NCBI RefSeq assembly: GCF_000011005.1
Contig: NC_013665.1
Span: 2,209,501 to 2,273,500, forward strand
From: Methanocella paludicola SANAE
GTDB taxonomy: Archaea; Halobacteriota; Methanocellia; Methanocellales; Methanocellaceae
Reading direction: 5' to 3'
DNA: 64,000 bases
Under the pieces are notes generated by a model. The model had not been told where the DNA came from. It worked only from the letters and a program-made list of their open reading frames with translations, and did not search any database. The translations under genes were made by a program, and so were the position numbers. Positions 30,244 through 39,248 of this stretch are shown piece by piece. The number at the start of each line of letters is the position of its first letter. Position 1 is the first letter of the stretch.

Positions 30244-33237
30244 TTACTCTTTAATAAACGCTTTCCCGGATAGTACGCCCAGTATGAGGTCGCCGTATTT
30301 TTCAGCCTTGGCCTCGCCGATGCCGTAAACGCCCCGCAGCTCCCCCTTTGTCTTAGGCTTCTTCGCGATCAGGTCGTAGATGGTCTTGTCCTGGAAGATC
30401 GTGTACGGGGGCACCTTCATTTCCACGGCCTTCGCCCTCCGGGCGTCCCTCAGCGCCTTCTCCAGCGCACGGTCCTCTTCGGAAAAAACAGGTTCGCTGA
30501 CCTGAGGAGCGGCCCTGGCGGGCGCTGTCGCCATATCCGTAGTGCCAGCGTCGAACGGTGCCTGGAACATCCCGACGCTCGTGAACGATACGGAAAGCCT
30601 TTCGCCGTTGTTCTCGGCGCTGATCCTCATGCCGCTGCCCTCGTTGACCTGGATGATGTGCGCCCTGCCCATATAATTCCTCGGGTAGACGCCTTTATCG
30701 GCGTGCACTACGACCGAGGAGTCGGGCTTGATCAATACGACGACGCTGCCGTGGTAGGAGTCGCTGGTCCTTCCCGCGTACTCCACTCCGGCCTCGCCCG
30801 CGATGACATAATATTTTCCCGGTGTCAATTCGAATACCTCCTTTCGGACGTTTTTTGCCGTTTTTTCCGGTTCGGCCTTTACAGCAGGCCGTTCCAGCTT
30901 TATGGTCGTTTTCCATTCATCCGCAGGCAGCATCGTATCCACGTAATCTACCGTGATCTGGACTGGCATGTCATCGGTTATTTGGACTTCGAAGGGCAGG
31001 CTCCTCGAGCTGTCCCGGCCTAAGTATAAGCGCTCGCTCCTTACGCTCTGCCCGCCGGCCCTTATCGATATGGCCAGCTTACCATCCGCCCCTATATTGC
31101 GGACCGTGATGGAAGCGTTGACGGAGCCCGATGGGGCGCTGCCCGGGATACCGGACAGGTCCGCCTCGGCTTTGGGCACCTTACGGGCGGCCTCCACGAT
31201 ACTAATGGCAACGGGGGCGCGGATACCAAGCCGGATCAGGTCTTCGGGCTTCTTATCGGCGGCATCACGGAGAGAGCGTATGCCGCCATTAACGAGCAGC
31301 TCAAGGCTCCTCTCGCCCACGCCCTCGATGGACGCGAGCTCGACGGCCTCTTCTGGAATGCCCTTGTCGATCTGGAGCGAGACCATCTTCACTTTTCTGG
31401 AGAGCGTCTCGCCCGAGAACTCCTCGCAGAAGCGGGAGAACGCGCTCAAAAGGCGGGAGGCGTTCTGCTTGATGGCCCAGGCGTCCGACTTTAGCTCGTC
31501 GGGCAGAGTACGGCCGATGAGGCCGGCCAGGATGGCCCTGACCTTTGCCATTCCGCCGGGGCCCGCCTCGATGCCCAGCGCCTTTAGTGAGGACGCCTCG
31601 CCGGGCCTCGTGGCCACGTCGCTGAACTCGGTGGCCCTCGCGACGATATCAAGCACATCTTCCGTGCTTAGCGTGCCCTTCATGGCCTGCTCCCTGAATA
31701 ATAAGGCCGTCTCCAGCTTCAGGTAGAAGTCCGAGGTGATCGTTCCCAGGGGAGTGGGCGTGAGCACGCCCGAGCCCTCCCGGACGAAGCCGTTACGCAG
31801 AAGGTATTTGACCTTCGTGCCGGCGAGGGCTTCCACGTTCAGGCGGCCCTCCGACCGGACGTAATAGAAGGTTGTCTTTATCCAGTCGGCCGCGTCGGCG
31901 GCGCTCTTCACCATGCCCACGGCGATCTCGGCGTTCAGGTGCTCGGCCAGGCTGTGCTCCATCATGGACTCGATAGCTTTGCCGTTCTTCAGGAGCGCAC
32001 GGTATTCCGCGGCCCGGTCGTTTGGAACGATAACGTAGCCTTTGCCGAGCGTATCGTAGCCCGGCCGCCCGGCCCTGCCAAGCATCTGGAGCAGGTCGAT
32101 GGGGCTGATGTCCTTATTTCCCTGGATGGGGTCGTACATCTCGATGTCCCTTATGACCACTACCCTCGCCGGAAGGTTCACTCCCCAGGCCAGCGTGGAG
32201 GTCGAGACCAGGATACGTATTAGGCCTTCCCTAAATGCCGCCTCTACGAGGGCCTTGTCTTCCGCAGAAAGGCCCGCGTGGTGGAAGGCGATCGCGCAGG
32301 GCAGGCACGACTTAAGCTTCGAGCTAGAGGCCTTATTCCTTAGCTCCTGAAGCTTTATTGCCTCGAAGGGCTGAAGCATGTACGGATAGTTCTTACGTAC
32401 GATCTCGCACAGCTTCTCGGCCGCCTGCTGCGTGTCCTGGCGCGTCGAGACGAAGATCAGCGCCTGGTGGCCGTCGCCCAGCTCGCCCCTGATGAGGTCG
32501 AAGGCCTTGTAGAGCCGGACGTACTTGTTCAGGAAGTCGTTCGATTTCGGGTAGTAGGGGAGGACGTCCGTCTCGAGGTCGACGGGCCGGTAGGAGACGT
32601 CGAACTCGAGGACGTTCTCGGGAGGCGCTCCGATCCACCGTGCCACGTCCTTGATGTTGGGCATGGTGGCGCTCAATGCGACGGTCCTCAGCATTTTGTT
32701 ATATTGGGCGCTGATACGCCGCATGCGGCTGATCACGGCCTCCAGGGTGCCTCCCCTGCTGTCCGAATCCAGTAAGTGCACTTCGTCCACGATCACGAGC
32801 GCCACGTCCCGTACGAAGGAGTAGCGTTCCTGAAGGTATTTTCTCGTGGCGGAGTCCCACTTCTCGGGGGTCGTGATGATCACGTCGGCCGACCTGGCCT
32901 CGGACGGGTAGAGCTCCCGCTCGCCCGTGACCACGTAGACCTTGAACCCGAGCGTGGACAGCACTCGCTTCCACTCCGATTCCTTCTCGTTCGTCAAAGC
33001 CCTGAGCGGGGCGATGAAGAGGATCTTGCCCCTCTCCGCCTTGCCCAGCTCCCGGACCATGGCCGCCTCGGCCAGGACGGTCTTGCCGCTGGCCGTGGGG
33101 GCGGAGACGACGACGTTCCCGTCGGACCCAAGGATCACGGGCACTGCCTTCGACTGCATGCGGTTAAAGCTATTATAGGGGAAAATTTCCCTGAACCGTT
33201 CGTCAATGGTGCCCTCGACTGGGAGCTTTTCATTCAT
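30244..33237 (-). CDS. Ski2-type helicase fused to Sec63, NucS-like DNA-binding and HRDC domains
   Basis: A 997-residue superfamily 2 helicase. Walker A SAPTASGKT is at 45-53, DEVH at 151-154, SAT near 187, and MLGRAGRPGYD follows in RecA2. After the winged helix come a Sec63-like part with a helix-hairpin-helix (IEGVGERSLELLV) and a beta-sandwich (about 695-785). Residues 797-890 resemble the N-terminal DNA-binding domain of NucS/EndoMS (EYAGRTSD, VVLIKPDSSVVVHAD, then PRNYM). An HRDC domain ends the protein (about 919-997, PPYTIFQDKTIYDL). The NucS nuclease domain is absent. A role in DNA repair or replication-fork processing is inferred. Confidence 0.88.
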   Translation of the reverse strand: MNEKLPVEGTIDERFREIFPYNSFNRMQSKAVPVILGSDGNVVVSAPTASGKTVLAEAAMVRELGKAERGKILFIAPLRALTNEKESEWKRVLSTLGFKVYVVTGERELYPSEARSADVIITTPEKWDSATRKYLQERYSFVRDVALVIVDEVHLLDSDSRGGTLEAVISRMRRISAQYNKMLRTVALSATMPNIKDVARWIGAPPENVLEFDVSYRPVDLETDVLPYYPKSNDFLNKYVRLYKAFDLIRGELGDGHQALIFVSTRQDTQQAAEKLCEIVRKNYPYMLQPFEAIKLQELRNKASSSKLKSCLPCAIAFHHAGLSAEDKALVEAAFREGLIRILVSTSTLAWGVNLPARVVVIRDIEMYDPIQGNKDISPIDLLQMLGRAGRPGYDTLGKGYVIVPNDRAAEYRALLKNGKAIESMMEHSLAEHLNAEIAVGMVKSAADAADWIKTTFYYVRSEGRLNVEALAGTKVKYLLRNGFVREGSGVLTPTPLGTITSDFYLKLETALLFREQAMKGTLSTEDVLDIVARATEFSDVATRPGEASSLKALGIEAGPGGMAKVRAILAGLIGRTLPDELKSDAWAIKQNASRLLSAFSRFCEEFSGETLSRKVKMVSLQIDKGIPEEAVELASIEGVGERSLELLVNGGIRSLRDAADKKPEDLIRLGIRAPVAISIVEAARKVPKAEADLSGIPGSAPSGSVNASITVRNIGADGKLAISIRAGGQSVRSERLYLGRDSSRSLPFEVQITDDMPVQITVDYVDTMLPADEWKTTIKLERPAVKAEPEKTAKNVRKEVFELTPGKYYVIAGEAGVEYAGRTSDSYHGSVVVLIKPDSSVVVHADKGVYPRNYMGRAHIIQVNEGSGMRISAENNGERLSVSFTSVGMFQAPFDAGTTDMATAPARAAPQVSEPVFSEEDRALEKALRDARRAKAVEMKVPPYTIFQDKTIYDLIAKKPKTKGELRGVYGIGEAKAEKYGDLILGVLSGKAFIKE

Positions 33238-33355
33238 TTACAGGCCTCATGTCATACCAGTTTTATATGCTGCCGGTAGATAAAGCATCGTAGATACGTA
33301 GTAGTATATATTTGCTTAGTTACTGCATAGTGAAAATAATCCTCATAAAAAAAAT

Positions 33356-33928
33356 TCACGCCGCCAGGCCTTCGATGCGCTCGGCGATGAAGTCGGCGTA
33401 CGTCGGGATCTCCGGGACGTCCGTCATATTCTTATGGTGGATATACAGCCTGTTATCGCGCACGAGCTTCGACCGCTCCTGGACGATCTCGGTAGCGAAG
33501 TCATCCAGCTTCTGCCTGAACTCGTGGATGCAGTATATCATGAACTTTTCGAACTTCTCCTCGTCGTCGACGTGCTCCAGCATGCCGGGGTGCTTCTCGA
33601 CGGCGTCGAAGAACAGGGCCACGAACGAGTTATACTGGTCCTGGGACCGGAAGTGCATGCGCTTCTGCGTGGTGATGCCGCCGATCTCCTTTAGGAGGTT
33701 GATATCGCTGTCTTTCTTCAGCTTTTCCGCCTCGGCGCTGACCGTCCGGTACATCAGCTCGTGCACGACGGATGGCAGCTTGTATACGAGAAGCTCGCTG
33801 AGCAGCTTCGCCTCAGCGAACGCGTTCACGTCCTCCTTGATGAGGGTCTGGATGATGTAATCGGCGATGTGCTCGTAAATTGCCGGGCTCATGGGGCCGC
33901 CGTTGCTCTTGCTTGTGTCGGCTTTCAC
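33356..33928 (-). CDS. hypothetical helical protein
   Basis: A 190-residue soluble protein that I do not recognise. It appears all-helical, with charged segments (YRTVSAEAEKLKKDSD, DDEEKFEKFMIYCIHEF) and no signal peptide, membrane span or metal motif. The start is GTG 33928 with AGAGGT upstream; ATG 33892 is an alternative. It is a single-gene unit between the helicase and the FMN-binding protein, and all three are on the same strand. Confidence 0.7.
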   Translation of the reverse strand: MKADTSKSNGGPMSPAIYEHIADYIIQTLIKEDVNAFAEAKLLSELLVYKLPSVVHELMYRTVSAEAEKLKKDSDINLLKEIGGITTQKRMHFRSQDQYNSFVALFFDAVEKHPGMLEHVDDEEKFEKFMIYCIHEFRQKLDDFATEIVQERSKLVRDNRLYIHHKNMTDVPEIPTYADFIAERIEGLAA

Positions 33929-33996
33929 TTCTAATACCTCTGTGTTAAAGACATCAGTATTAGGTCGGGCTCCATAATATGATTTTCGTTACGATT

Positions 33997-34497
33997 TTAT
34001 GTGCCGGGCGACTTTAGCGCAACATAGTCGGTAACGTCGAGCCTCAGGACCAGAGAGCCTTTAGACGACAGGGTGTCGATATCCATGTCGTTGTAGCCGT
34101 GCCTGGCGGCCACGTTGCCTCTGCCGCCGCGGGAGCCGATCGACTCCAGGAGGGCCTCCGAGGCCATCCTCTTCTCAGCAGGGTCGGTCACCTCCGAAAG
34201 AGTCCCCATGAGAGTCACGCCCTCATACGCCGTGATGTCGGCGTTAAACCTGTCCACCTCCACGCTGACGTGAGGGTCCTTTCTAAAAAGCTCCACCTTC
34301 CGGCCGTAGTTCGCAAAGTGAAAATATAGATTCCCCCGTACATAGACGTAGTCGAGGGGAATGATATACGGCTGGGGCCTGTCGTTGAGCGCCATCCTGC
34401 ATATCCTGCAGCTTTCGAGTAGCCTCTCCGTTTCCTGCTTAGACATGGCAGGCAGCCGGTAGACTTCCTGCTGCGGGCTCCGTCCTCCCGTTTCCAT
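33997..34497 (-). CDS. pyridoxamine 5'-phosphate oxidase-like FMN-binding protein
   Basis: A 166-residue split-barrel flavoprotein of the nitroimidazole-resistance (NimA-like)/PNPOx group: CRICRMALNDRPQPYIIPLDYVY is the typical first strand pair, followed by LYFHFANYGRKVELFRKDPHVSVEVD. These proteins bind FMN or heme/F420; the reaction is unknown. The frame is open far upstream into purF, but similarity begins near METGGR, so ATG 34497 is used; ATG 34530 is an alternative. Confidence 0.85.
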   Translation of the reverse strand: METGGRSPQQEVYRLPAMSKQETERLLESCRICRMALNDRPQPYIIPLDYVYVRGNLYFHFANYGRKVELFRKDPHVSVEVDRFNADITAYEGVTLMGTLSEVTDPAEKRMASEALLESIGSRGGRGNVAARHGYNDMDIDTLSSKGSLVLRLDVTDYVALKSPGT

Positions 34498-34592
34498 CCT
34501 TTCCCACCGTAAAGGATATTTTTTCCCCATGGGATAAAGGCGACCGACGATAAGAATGGAAAATGCGGGCGGCGTAATCGGAAAATAGCGGC

Positions 34593-36008
34593 TTATTCCG
34601 GGACGAACTGGTTGAGCTTTAGCTGCTTGTCCTCGCACTTTTCGCCCGGTATCTCGATTGGGTAGACGCCCGTCAGGCAGCCGGTGCAAAGGTCTTCCCG
34701 GGGAATGCCGATGGCGCTCACGAGGCCGTCGAGCGAGATATAGTATAGCGAGTTGGCGCCGATCAGGAATTCGACGCCCTTGACAGTCTTGTGGGCGGCG
34801 ATGAGCTCCTCGCGGGTGGCCATGTCGATGCCTAAATAGCAGGGAGAGATGATCGGCGGGCTGCCGATCCGGGCGTGGATCTCCTTGGCGCCGCTCCTGC
34901 GGACGAGGTCGATGATCCTGCGGGAGGTCGTGCCCCGGACGATGCTGTCGTCGATGAGTATGACGTTCTTGCCTTCGATGTTCGACCTGACCGTGTTCAG
35001 CTTGAGCCTGACGGCAGTCTCTCGTAATTCCTGTGCGGGCATGATGAACGTGCGGTTGACGTAACGGTTCTTGATCAGAGCTTCGGCGTAGGGGATCTTC
35101 GACCCGGTGGAATAGCCGATGGCCGACGTGATCCCGGAGTCGGGCACGGGCGACACGATGTCCGCCTTCGTGGGGCACTCTGCGGCGAGGGTCTGGCCGA
35201 TCTTGTGGCGGACCTTGTAGACGAGCCTGCCGTCCATGATGGAGTCGGGCCTGGCGAAGTAGACGTACTCGAACATGCAGTGGGCGTGGTTCTTGCACCG
35301 GAGCAGCCTGTGGCTCTCGATCTTCTCGCCCAGTATGACCATCTCGCCCGGCGCCACATCCCTCACCAGCTCGCCGTTGAGCGTGTCGATGGCGGCGCTC
35401 TCGGAAGCCAGGACGTAGCCGTTGTCCACGTGGCCGATGCACAGGGGCTTGAAGCCCAGCGGGTCCCGGACGCCGATGACGCAATCACCGATAAGAATGA
35501 CCAGGGAATAGGAGCCCACGAGCCGCTTCATGGTCTCTCTTACGGCCTCGACGATGTCGTTCCGTATGAGCTCCCGGGCCAGCATCTGGGCGATGACCTC
35601 GGTGTCCGAGTCGGAGGTGAAGATGCGCCCCTGCGCCTCCAGCTCTTTTTTCAATTCCCGGTAGTTCACCAGGTTGCCGTTGTGGGCGATCGAGATCGTG
35701 CCGTTCTTATAGGTGACGGAGAACGGCTGGCTGTTCTCGAGGCGGGAGCCGCCCGTGGTAGAATAGCGGACGTGGCCTATGCCGGCGTAGCCGGCCAGCT
35801 TCTGCAGCCGCTCCCGGGAAAAATAGTCGGCCACGAGGCCCATGCCCTTATCAGAAAGGACCGAGCTCCCGTTAGTAACGGAGATGCCGGACGACTCCTG
35901 GCCGCGGTGCTGAAGGGCCTGGAGAGCATAATAAATGTACAGCGCGGCGGCATCCCTGTTCTTTTCCGCATCGAACCTTACGCCGACGACGCCGCACTTG
36001 TCTTTCAT
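34593..36008 (-). CDS. purF: amidophosphoribosyltransferase
   Basis: First committed enzyme of purine synthesis (PRPP + glutamine to phosphoribosylamine), 471 residues. The nucleophile is Cys5 after a short propeptide (MKDK|CGVVGV). The glutaminase domain runs to about 230, and the PRPP motif VILIDDSIVRGTT is near 345. Cysteines in KNHAHCMFEY, ISPCYLG and DLCTGC match the Bacillus-type 4Fe-4S site, so this is the oxygen-sensitive iron-sulfur form. It precedes the FMN-binding gene by about 95 bases. Confidence 0.97.
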   Translation of the reverse strand: MKDKCGVVGVRFDAEKNRDAAALYIYYALQALQHRGQESSGISVTNGSSVLSDKGMGLVADYFSRERLQKLAGYAGIGHVRYSTTGGSRLENSQPFSVTYKNGTISIAHNGNLVNYRELKKELEAQGRIFTSDSDTEVIAQMLARELIRNDIVEAVRETMKRLVGSYSLVILIGDCVIGVRDPLGFKPLCIGHVDNGYVLASESAAIDTLNGELVRDVAPGEMVILGEKIESHRLLRCKNHAHCMFEYVYFARPDSIMDGRLVYKVRHKIGQTLAAECPTKADIVSPVPDSGITSAIGYSTGSKIPYAEALIKNRYVNRTFIMPAQELRETAVRLKLNTVRSNIEGKNVILIDDSIVRGTTSRRIIDLVRRSGAKEIHARIGSPPIISPCYLGIDMATREELIAAHKTVKGVEFLIGANSLYYISLDGLVSAIGIPREDLCTGCLTGVYPIEIPGEKCEDKQLKLNQFVPE

Positions 36009-36030
36009 ATAAAAGAGTTAGTTACCAGTA

Positions 36031-36210
36031 TTACCACGTGTGTCTGGCCATGTGACTGTGCCAGCTCCACTTGTTCATCTTGGACGAGCGGCCGAAGCCA
36101 CACGACGCACAGACTTTCTTCGCGTAGTTGAAGGAGACCTTGCCGCACCTTCTGCAGACAACGTGCACCCTCTTCTGGCGCTTACCCTGTGATGGAGTTC
36201 CCTTTGTCAT
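36031..36210 (-). CDS. rpl37e: 50S ribosomal protein L37e
   Basis: A 59-residue zinc-binding large-subunit protein. The start MTKGTPSQGKRQKRVH and the two CxxC pairs (CRRC near 19, CASC near 34) are diagnostic, and the end is HSHMARHTW. It lies 56 bases after the LSm gene on the same strand, the conserved archaeal pairing, and 22 bases before purF. Confidence 0.95.
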   Translation of the reverse strand: MTKGTPSQGKRQKRVHVVCRRCGKVSFNYAKKVCASCGFGRSSKMNKWSWHSHMARHTW

Positions 36211-36266
36211 AATGATTCACCCTCGAAATATCGCTTATAGTTTAAATGCGTTATGGTTGATGATGC

Positions 36267-36536
<270 letters not shown>

Positions 36537-36711
36537 CTATTTATACCTATCGCAAGGATTCGTTCCCTTGATTATCCTTTCCCGGAAGCGGCCGTCCTTC
36601 GAAACATATATTTAGTTACAATTTAAATAATAAAATTGTATTGTAACTATTTTTTTATAAAAATGTTGCGGAAAACAATAGCTTAGACCACATTCAAGGG
36701 GGATGTATCAA

Positions 36712-36948
36712 ATGATGATAGAGATACTTAGCCCGGACGTGATGGAAAGGCTAAGGCAGCATAACATCCGGGAAGACGAGTACAAGCTCAAGCTGGGTAA
36801 GAAACACGGCGAAGGCCGTGAAGGCATACCCTACAGGATGCTCATCATACGGAAGAAGTTGCCTGCTGCCGAGCAAAAGGAGCTGGAATGGGAGCTTCGC
36901 TCGGCGGACGAGACGCTATGCGTCATCTTCAAGAGGTATACCAGGTGA
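36712..36948 (+). CDS. small hypothetical protein upstream of the ATP synthase
   Basis: A 78-residue charged protein, unknown family, with helical character (SPDVMERLRQHNIREDEYKLKLGKK) and no membrane span. ATG 36712 is nine bases after GGGGG, which suits it better than ATG 36703. A hairpin GCCGGC-GGGAGCA-GCCGGC (36949-36967) follows the stop without a T-run, so read-through into the atp operon 92 bases further on is possible. Confidence 0.65.
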   Translation: MMIEILSPDVMERLRQHNIREDEYKLKLGKKHGEGREGIPYRMLIIRKKLPAAEQKELEWELRSADETLCVIFKRYTR

Positions 36949-37039
36949 GCCGGCGGGAGCAGCCGGCCCACACTTAGCTTACGAACGTATCGGCAATGAA
37001 CGAATTAAAAAATAGTGAATATCCTCAGGAGGTCCGGAT

Positions 37040-37258
37040 ATGGTAAGTTGGGAGATCCCACTCGGAGCGGCGATCGCATTTGGTGCGGGCGCCATAAGCA
37101 CAGGTTTCGCACAGGCCAGGATCGGCTCGGCCGGAGCGGGAGCGCTCTCGGAAAGGCCGGAGCTTTCCGGCCTCATCATCATTCTCGAGGCCATCCCCGA
37201 GACGCTGGCGATCCTTGGTTTCGTCGTCGCGGCAATGATCATGCTGATGCTGAAGTAA
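37040..37258 (+). CDS. atpK: A-type ATP synthase subunit K (proteolipid c ring)
   Basis: A 72-residue two-helix hairpin forming the membrane rotor ring. The first helix is rich in Gly and Ala (LGAAIAFGAGAISTGFAQARIG), and the ion-binding Glu is in LEAIPETLAILGFVVA in the second. Being a single hairpin, it is the short form. The ribosome binding site is CAGGAGGTCC. It is the first gene of the forward cluster; in Methanosarcina subunits H and I come before it, but here they are at the far end on the other strand. Confidence 0.95.
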   Translation: MVSWEIPLGAAIAFGAGAISTGFAQARIGSAGAGALSERPELSGLIIILEAIPETLAILGFVVAAMIMLMLK

Positions 37259-37294
37259 TAGCGGCCGGGCCGGAAGGCCCTTAGGGGTGATCCG

Positions 37295-37876
37295 ATGGAA
37301 TACGAGAACCTGATGACGTCCATGGAGGCGAGCGCGGACGAGAAGATAGCGGAGCTCACGGATAAAGCGACAGCGGCCGCGCAGAAGGTCAGGGAAGAGG
37401 CCCATGAGAAAGCGGACGAGATCGTCAGGGCACACCTGGATAGCGCCGTCATTGCCATGGAGGCCGAAAACAACCGGGCGCTGTATGAGGCACGGGCCGC
37501 TGCAAAAAAGGAGGCGGCAGGCGTGAGACATGAATACTATTCGAGGGCCTTCGAGGAAGCTGAAAAGAGGCTGGAGACGTTCAGGCAGAATGGCGGCTAC
37601 GAGAGCTTTTTCCGGAAGGCGCTGGCGGAGTCCGTAGAGGCGCTGGGCGAAAAAGAGCCCGTGCTCCACGTCGACGCCCGTGACGAGGAGCTTTGCAGGA
37701 GGTCCATGGCCCTGCTGGGCATCGATTGTGCCGTCAGTACCGGCCTGGCATGCGCCGGTGGGCTGAACGCCAGCACGCCGGACGAGAAGGTCGTGGTCTT
37801 TAATACGCTCGAGGCGCGGCTGAGGTCGGCCAGAGAGCGGCTGAAGCTCGACGTTTTCTCGGTGCTCTACGGGTGA
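37295..37876 (+). CDS. atpE: A-type ATP synthase subunit E
   Basis: A 193-residue peripheral-stalk subunit that pairs with subunit H to hold the A1 head. The N-terminal half is a long charged coiled coil (TDKATAAAQKVREEAHEKADEI), the C-terminal half a mixed alpha/beta domain ending in a helical segment (LEARLRSARERLKLDVFSVLYG), as in the family. The ribosome binding site is GGGGTGATCC. Its end overlaps the possible GTG start of atpC. Confidence 0.93.
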   Translation: MEYENLMTSMEASADEKIAELTDKATAAAQKVREEAHEKADEIVRAHLDSAVIAMEAENNRALYEARAAAKKEAAGVRHEYYSRAFEEAEKRLETFRQNGGYESFFRKALAESVEALGEKEPVLHVDARDEELCRRSMALLGIDCAVSTGLACAGGLNASTPDEKVVVFNTLEARLRSARERLKLDVFSVLYG

Positions 37877-37881
37877 CGGTC

Positions 37882-38931
37882 ATGGATTACGGCTATTTGA
37901 ACGCGAGAGTGAAAGGAATGAAGGGCCGACTGCTGGGACGCAGGGCCCTCGACGAGCTCATCATGAAGCCGGATATAGACTCGCTCATTGCAGCGCTGGA
38001 GGATACCCCGTACAGGGAAGACATCGAGGCGGCAGGCGTGAGCTCCTCCGGCGTATACCGTATCGAGCTCGCACTGCGCCAGAACTTCACCCGCACGTTC
38101 AGGAAGATACTGGGCCTCATGGAGGGGGACCGCGCGGAGACGTACATGAAAACATTCCTGCAGAGGTGGGACATCCAGAACGTCAAGACCATCCTGCGGG
38201 GCAAAAGCATTCACGCGGCGTCCGAGGAGATCTTCGAGTGCCTGCTCCCGGTAGGGGCGCTGGACGAAGTGACGCTCACCGAGATGATCAAGCAGCCCGA
38301 CGTCAAGTCGGTCATAGACCTCCTTGCGACCTGGAGGATCGAATACGCCCGGCCGCTCACGAAGAACTTCAACAAGTACCAGGAATCCAGGGACCTGCTC
38401 GTCCTGGAGAACGCCCTCGACCAGTCCTACTATAGCAACGCCCTGGAGGGCCTGAACTATTTCGTGTATAACGACCGCATCGTCCGGGACGTGCTCGCCC
38501 TGGAGATCGACGTGACCAACATTAAGACCGTGCTGAGGCTGATCAGGGACGGGATAGGCGCCGATGAGGCGAGGAGGTTCCTGATCGAGGGCGGGCGAAG
38601 GCTCGACGTGGACTTCCTGCTGTCGCTGGTGAACACGAAGTCGCTCGAGGGCGCTCTAAAGATGCTGGAGCCGACGCGCTATGCGTTCCTGGCGTCCGTG
38701 TCGGAGGACAGCGTGAAGAAGGGAAAGATATCGGACCTCGAAAAGCTCCTGGACCGGCACCTGGTCCTGAAGGGGATCTCGGCCGGCAGGGGGGACCCGC
38801 TGAGCATCGCCGTGCCCATCGGGTTCTTCTGGGCCAAGTATAACGAGGTGACCAACCTGAGGATCATCTCTCGCTGTAAGACCGCGGGCATGTCCGACGA
38901 CCAGGTAAAGGAGGAGCTCACGTATGCATAG
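37882..38931 (+). CDS. atpC: A-type ATP synthase subunit C
   Basis: A 349-residue, all-helical, V-type d-like subunit that links the central stalk to the K ring. It begins DYGYLNARVKGMKGRLL and contains three related helical lobes, with INVKTILRGK-like and ITNIKTVLRLI-like repeats (here IQNVKTILRGK and VTNIKTVLRLI). ATG 37882 has GGTGA five bases upstream; GTG 37873 is less likely. The end overlaps atpF by eight bases. Confidence 0.93.
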   Translation: MDYGYLNARVKGMKGRLLGRRALDELIMKPDIDSLIAALEDTPYREDIEAAGVSSSGVYRIELALRQNFTRTFRKILGLMEGDRAETYMKTFLQRWDIQNVKTILRGKSIHAASEEIFECLLPVGALDEVTLTEMIKQPDVKSVIDLLATWRIEYARPLTKNFNKYQESRDLLVLENALDQSYYSNALEGLNYFVYNDRIVRDVLALEIDVTNIKTVLRLIRDGIGADEARRFLIEGGRRLDVDFLLSLVNTKSLEGALKMLEPTRYAFLASVSEDSVKKGKISDLEKLLDRHLVLKGISAGRGDPLSIAVPIGFFWAKYNEVTNLRIISRCKTAGMSDDQVKEELTYA

Positions 38932-39244
38932 GTTCGTCGTGGTCACGGACCGCGATTCGGCGATCGGCTTCCGGCTGGCCGGCGTGGACGCCTTCGAGGC
39001 GTCGGGCCCGCAGGAGGCCAGGGAGGTCATATCGTCGCTCGTGAAAAAGGGCGATACGGGCATAATGGCCGTTAACGAGGAACTGCTTTCGTCGCTGGAC
39101 GAGAAGTTCCGGGACGGCATCGAGAAGATGCGCAGCCCCATCGTCATATCGATACCGTCGAGGACCGTGGGGCTGGATAAGAGAAGCTACATCGAGCGAT
39201 TGCTGAGAAAAGCCATCGGATATAACGTTGTGATGAGAAGGTGA
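38924..39244 (+). CDS. atpF: A-type ATP synthase subunit F
   Basis: A 106-residue CheY-like subunit of the central stalk, paired with subunit D. It shows VVTDRDSAIGFRLAGVDAFEA at the start and the variable C-terminal helix ERLLRKAIGYNV. The overlap with atpC and the four-base gap to atpA indicate tight coupling. Confidence 0.93.
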   Translation: MHRFVVVTDRDSAIGFRLAGVDAFEASGPQEAREVISSLVKKGDTGIMAVNEELLSSLDEKFRDGIEKMRSPIVISIPSRTVGLDKRSYIERLLRKAIGYNVVMRR

Positions 39245-39248
39245 CCGC

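Noticed and set aside
33997-35484. A 495-codon minus-strand frame covering purF and the FMN-binding gene
   Set aside because: Only the last 166-177 codons show protein-family sequence; the upstream part is the alternate frame of purF with Arg/Pro-rich shadow composition.
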